From Okeania sp. KiyG1 (GTDB taxonomy: Bacteria; Cyanobacteriota; Cyanobacteriia; Cyanobacteriales; Microcoleaceae), in NCBI RefSeq assembly GCF_014132355.1, contig NZ_BLZO01000033.1, forward strand, positions 1-64,000: a DNA stretch of 64,000 nt, given 5' to 3'. The stretch's first letter is position 1; the number at the start of each line of letters is the position of its first letter. The translations under genes and the position numbers were made by a program. The notes below the pieces were generated by a model, which did not search any database, was not told the DNA's origin, and saw only the letters and a list, made by a program, of their open reading frames with translations. Positions 62,917-64,000 of this stretch are shown in pieces.

Positions 62917-64000
62917 CTAATTTTCTGGATTTGTAATTTCTCCCATAAACAGAATAGTGCCAGATTGGTTATCCCTAATAGCAAAAAAGAAAGGACGATT
63001 AACCAACATTTCAGAAGGTGGACCTCTAAATCCTGCCACGCTAGTAACTGCTGCTGCTTCTGTTCCTTTTTCATTAACTTCAACAAATGTTTTATGTTTG
63101 ACTTCATCAATGTATAACCCTGATGAATTAGACAGCATTTTAGAAAAATCAGCACCACTGTTAAAAGCTATCTCCATTCCTAAAGATTTCAGCACATCAT
63201 TGAGATTCAAGAATTTAGAATTTAGAATTTAGAATTTAGAATTACCTCTTCTTTTCAAGGAGAGGATTGACTCAAAAGAAAATTTTTATTTATTATCCCC
63301 TTAAAAGGGGAGGCTTTAAACCACAATTTTTCGGTAACTTCATATTCTATTTTAAATTTTGGCAAGCCTAAATTAATTTCACTAAAATCTTGATTGAACA
63401 AAAACTGTTCCATCCAATCTTCCCAGTTTTTTTGATTTAAAACTTGATAAAACCCCTCTAAACCGACTTTTTCCCTAGGGAGAAATATATACATACTGAC
63501 ACGACTTTTTTTGTAGGGCAAACTCACTGCTCTAAAATTTTGGTTTTCATAGTATGAGTATATTGATAATTTTTGAAACATGATTGGATGTTGTTTTTGA
63601 GTTCCATCAGCTAAATAAAAAGGCATCTCCTTCGTAGAATCCTCTGAAAATGGTTGCTGCCAATCAGCTTGAAAATAAATAGCATTTAACAACAGCATTA
63701 CTAAATCAGGGTTAATTTTTTGAATAATCTTATCGATTTTGCCTTCAGTTTTGTCTTTTACCCAATTATTGATAATTTTCGGACTTTCAGGATCGTCAAA
63801 GTCAATTTCTCTTACCTGACTCTGATAAAAATCTTGATTTATTTGCAGAAAACTTGGGAAAAAAGATATTCCCTTTCTACTCCAGATTTAATTAGCAATA
63901 TTTAATTTAATCTCTGGATTTAAACTATTTAATAAAATCCCTAAATCCTGATTTGCTTGATTAATTTCCTCTAAACTCATACCCTCAAAGTTTAAAGTTT
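62917..64000 (-). pseudogene. serpin (serine protease inhibitor) gene, broken, N-terminus outside window
   Basis: Minus-strand pieces from the right edge: GILLNSLNPEIKLNIAN, a TAA at 63888-63890, then IWSRKGISFFPSFLQINQDF, NWVKDKTEGKIDKIIQKINP, LLLNAIYFQADWQQPF, YFLPREK-type MYIFLPREKVGLEGFYQVL, and after an insert (about 63210-63341) LNDVLKSLGMEIAFNSGADF, KTFVEVNEKGTEAAAVTSV, NRPFFFAIRDNQSGTILFMG. This covers the serpin breach/shutter regions, hinge (GTEAAAVTSV) and reactive loop. The nonsense codon replaces an expected Ser between IAN and IWSRKG. Serpins are uncommon in bacteria. It is inactive as read. Confidence 0.88.
63210..63341. repeat. insert in serpin: AATTTAG heptamers plus hairpin-TTTTTCGGTAA element
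   Basis: TTTAGAA heptamers lie at about 63213-63242, CCTCTTCTTTTCAAGGAGAG follows, then the CCCCTTAAAAGGGG hairpin with AGGCTTTAAACCACAATTTT and TCGGTAA (63295-63337). It splits the serpin between FKIEYE and LNDVLK. This is the same composite order (loose hairpin, spacer, tight hairpin, TTCGGTAA) as other long copies. Confidence 0.7.

Noticed and set aside
1-64000. tRNA or rRNA genes and riboswitches
   Set aside because: No cloverleaf with TTCGA(N)C T-arm or other recognisable RNA family besides transposon-associated tails was found by eye; a covariance-model scan would be decisive.

Overview
The window is AT-rich DNA from a cyanobacterium, most plausibly a filamentous, repeat-laden Oscillatoriales-type lineage (Trichodesmium/Okeania/Moorena-like; this placement is inference). 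The evidence is HIP1 octamers (GCGATCGC) in many genes, a Psb35-like protein, a Mo-nitrogenase-C-terminal-domain protein, heptanucleotide STRR arrays and many decayed TnpB elements. Coding density is low: many spacers exceed 300 bp and consist mostly of layered repeats.

Layout. 1-8 kb: end of ureF, a tnpB remnant, ureG, a membrane protein, a second tnpB remnant, an ICMT-like methyltransferase, a Mo-nitro-C protein, the tRNA 2-selenouridine synthase mnmH and a DUF4351 fragment. 8-17 kb: an HTH protein, a large NACHT-HEAT STAND NTPase with its 3' end duplicated downstream, a frameshifted DUF3754 gene and a DICT-HD signalling protein. 17-24 kb: a graveyard of TnpB and IS5-type transposase remnants, then pentapeptide-repeat and DUF2993 genes. 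24-29 kb: Psb35-like, MoaD/ThiS-like, an IscB remnant with its probable omega-RNA, thrC, and a moaD whose C-terminus is overwritten by a repeat. 29-40 kb: tandem repeats, a TPR protein, and a second NACHT gene preceded by 13 tandem copies of its own first ~60 codons. 40-46 kb: recR (apparently with an AUU start), a lipoprotein, a glutathionylspermidine-synthase-like gene preceded by fragment copies of itself, and small exported or unknown proteins. 46-57 kb: a TPR-CHAT protease, degraded DUF2887 and DUF2283/DUF4258-type loci, a DUF4384 pair, a decayed GTPase and a Ser/Thr kinase. 57-64 kb: a broken SGNH-like gene and an MBOAT O-acyltransferase (probable polysaccharide acetylation pair), a 2.3-kb tandem array, and a broken serpin running off the right edge.

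Two patterns dominate. First, the 5' or 3' edge of at least six genes (two NACHT genes, GSP-synthase-like, DUF2887, MBOAT, serpin) is tandemly copied outward into the flanking spacer. The clearest case is at 33129-35659. Second, small palindromic and heptameric repeats are nested in one another and inserted in genes. Some insertions keep the reading frame, and others remove start codons, ribosome sites or C-termini.

Functionally the window mixes housekeeping genes (urease maturation, mnmH, thrC, recR) with conflict or signalling genes (two STAND NTPases, CHAT protease, kinase, GTPase remnant, serpin remnant). I saw no tRNA, rRNA or CRISPR array. All family assignments come from reading motifs; no database search was run.
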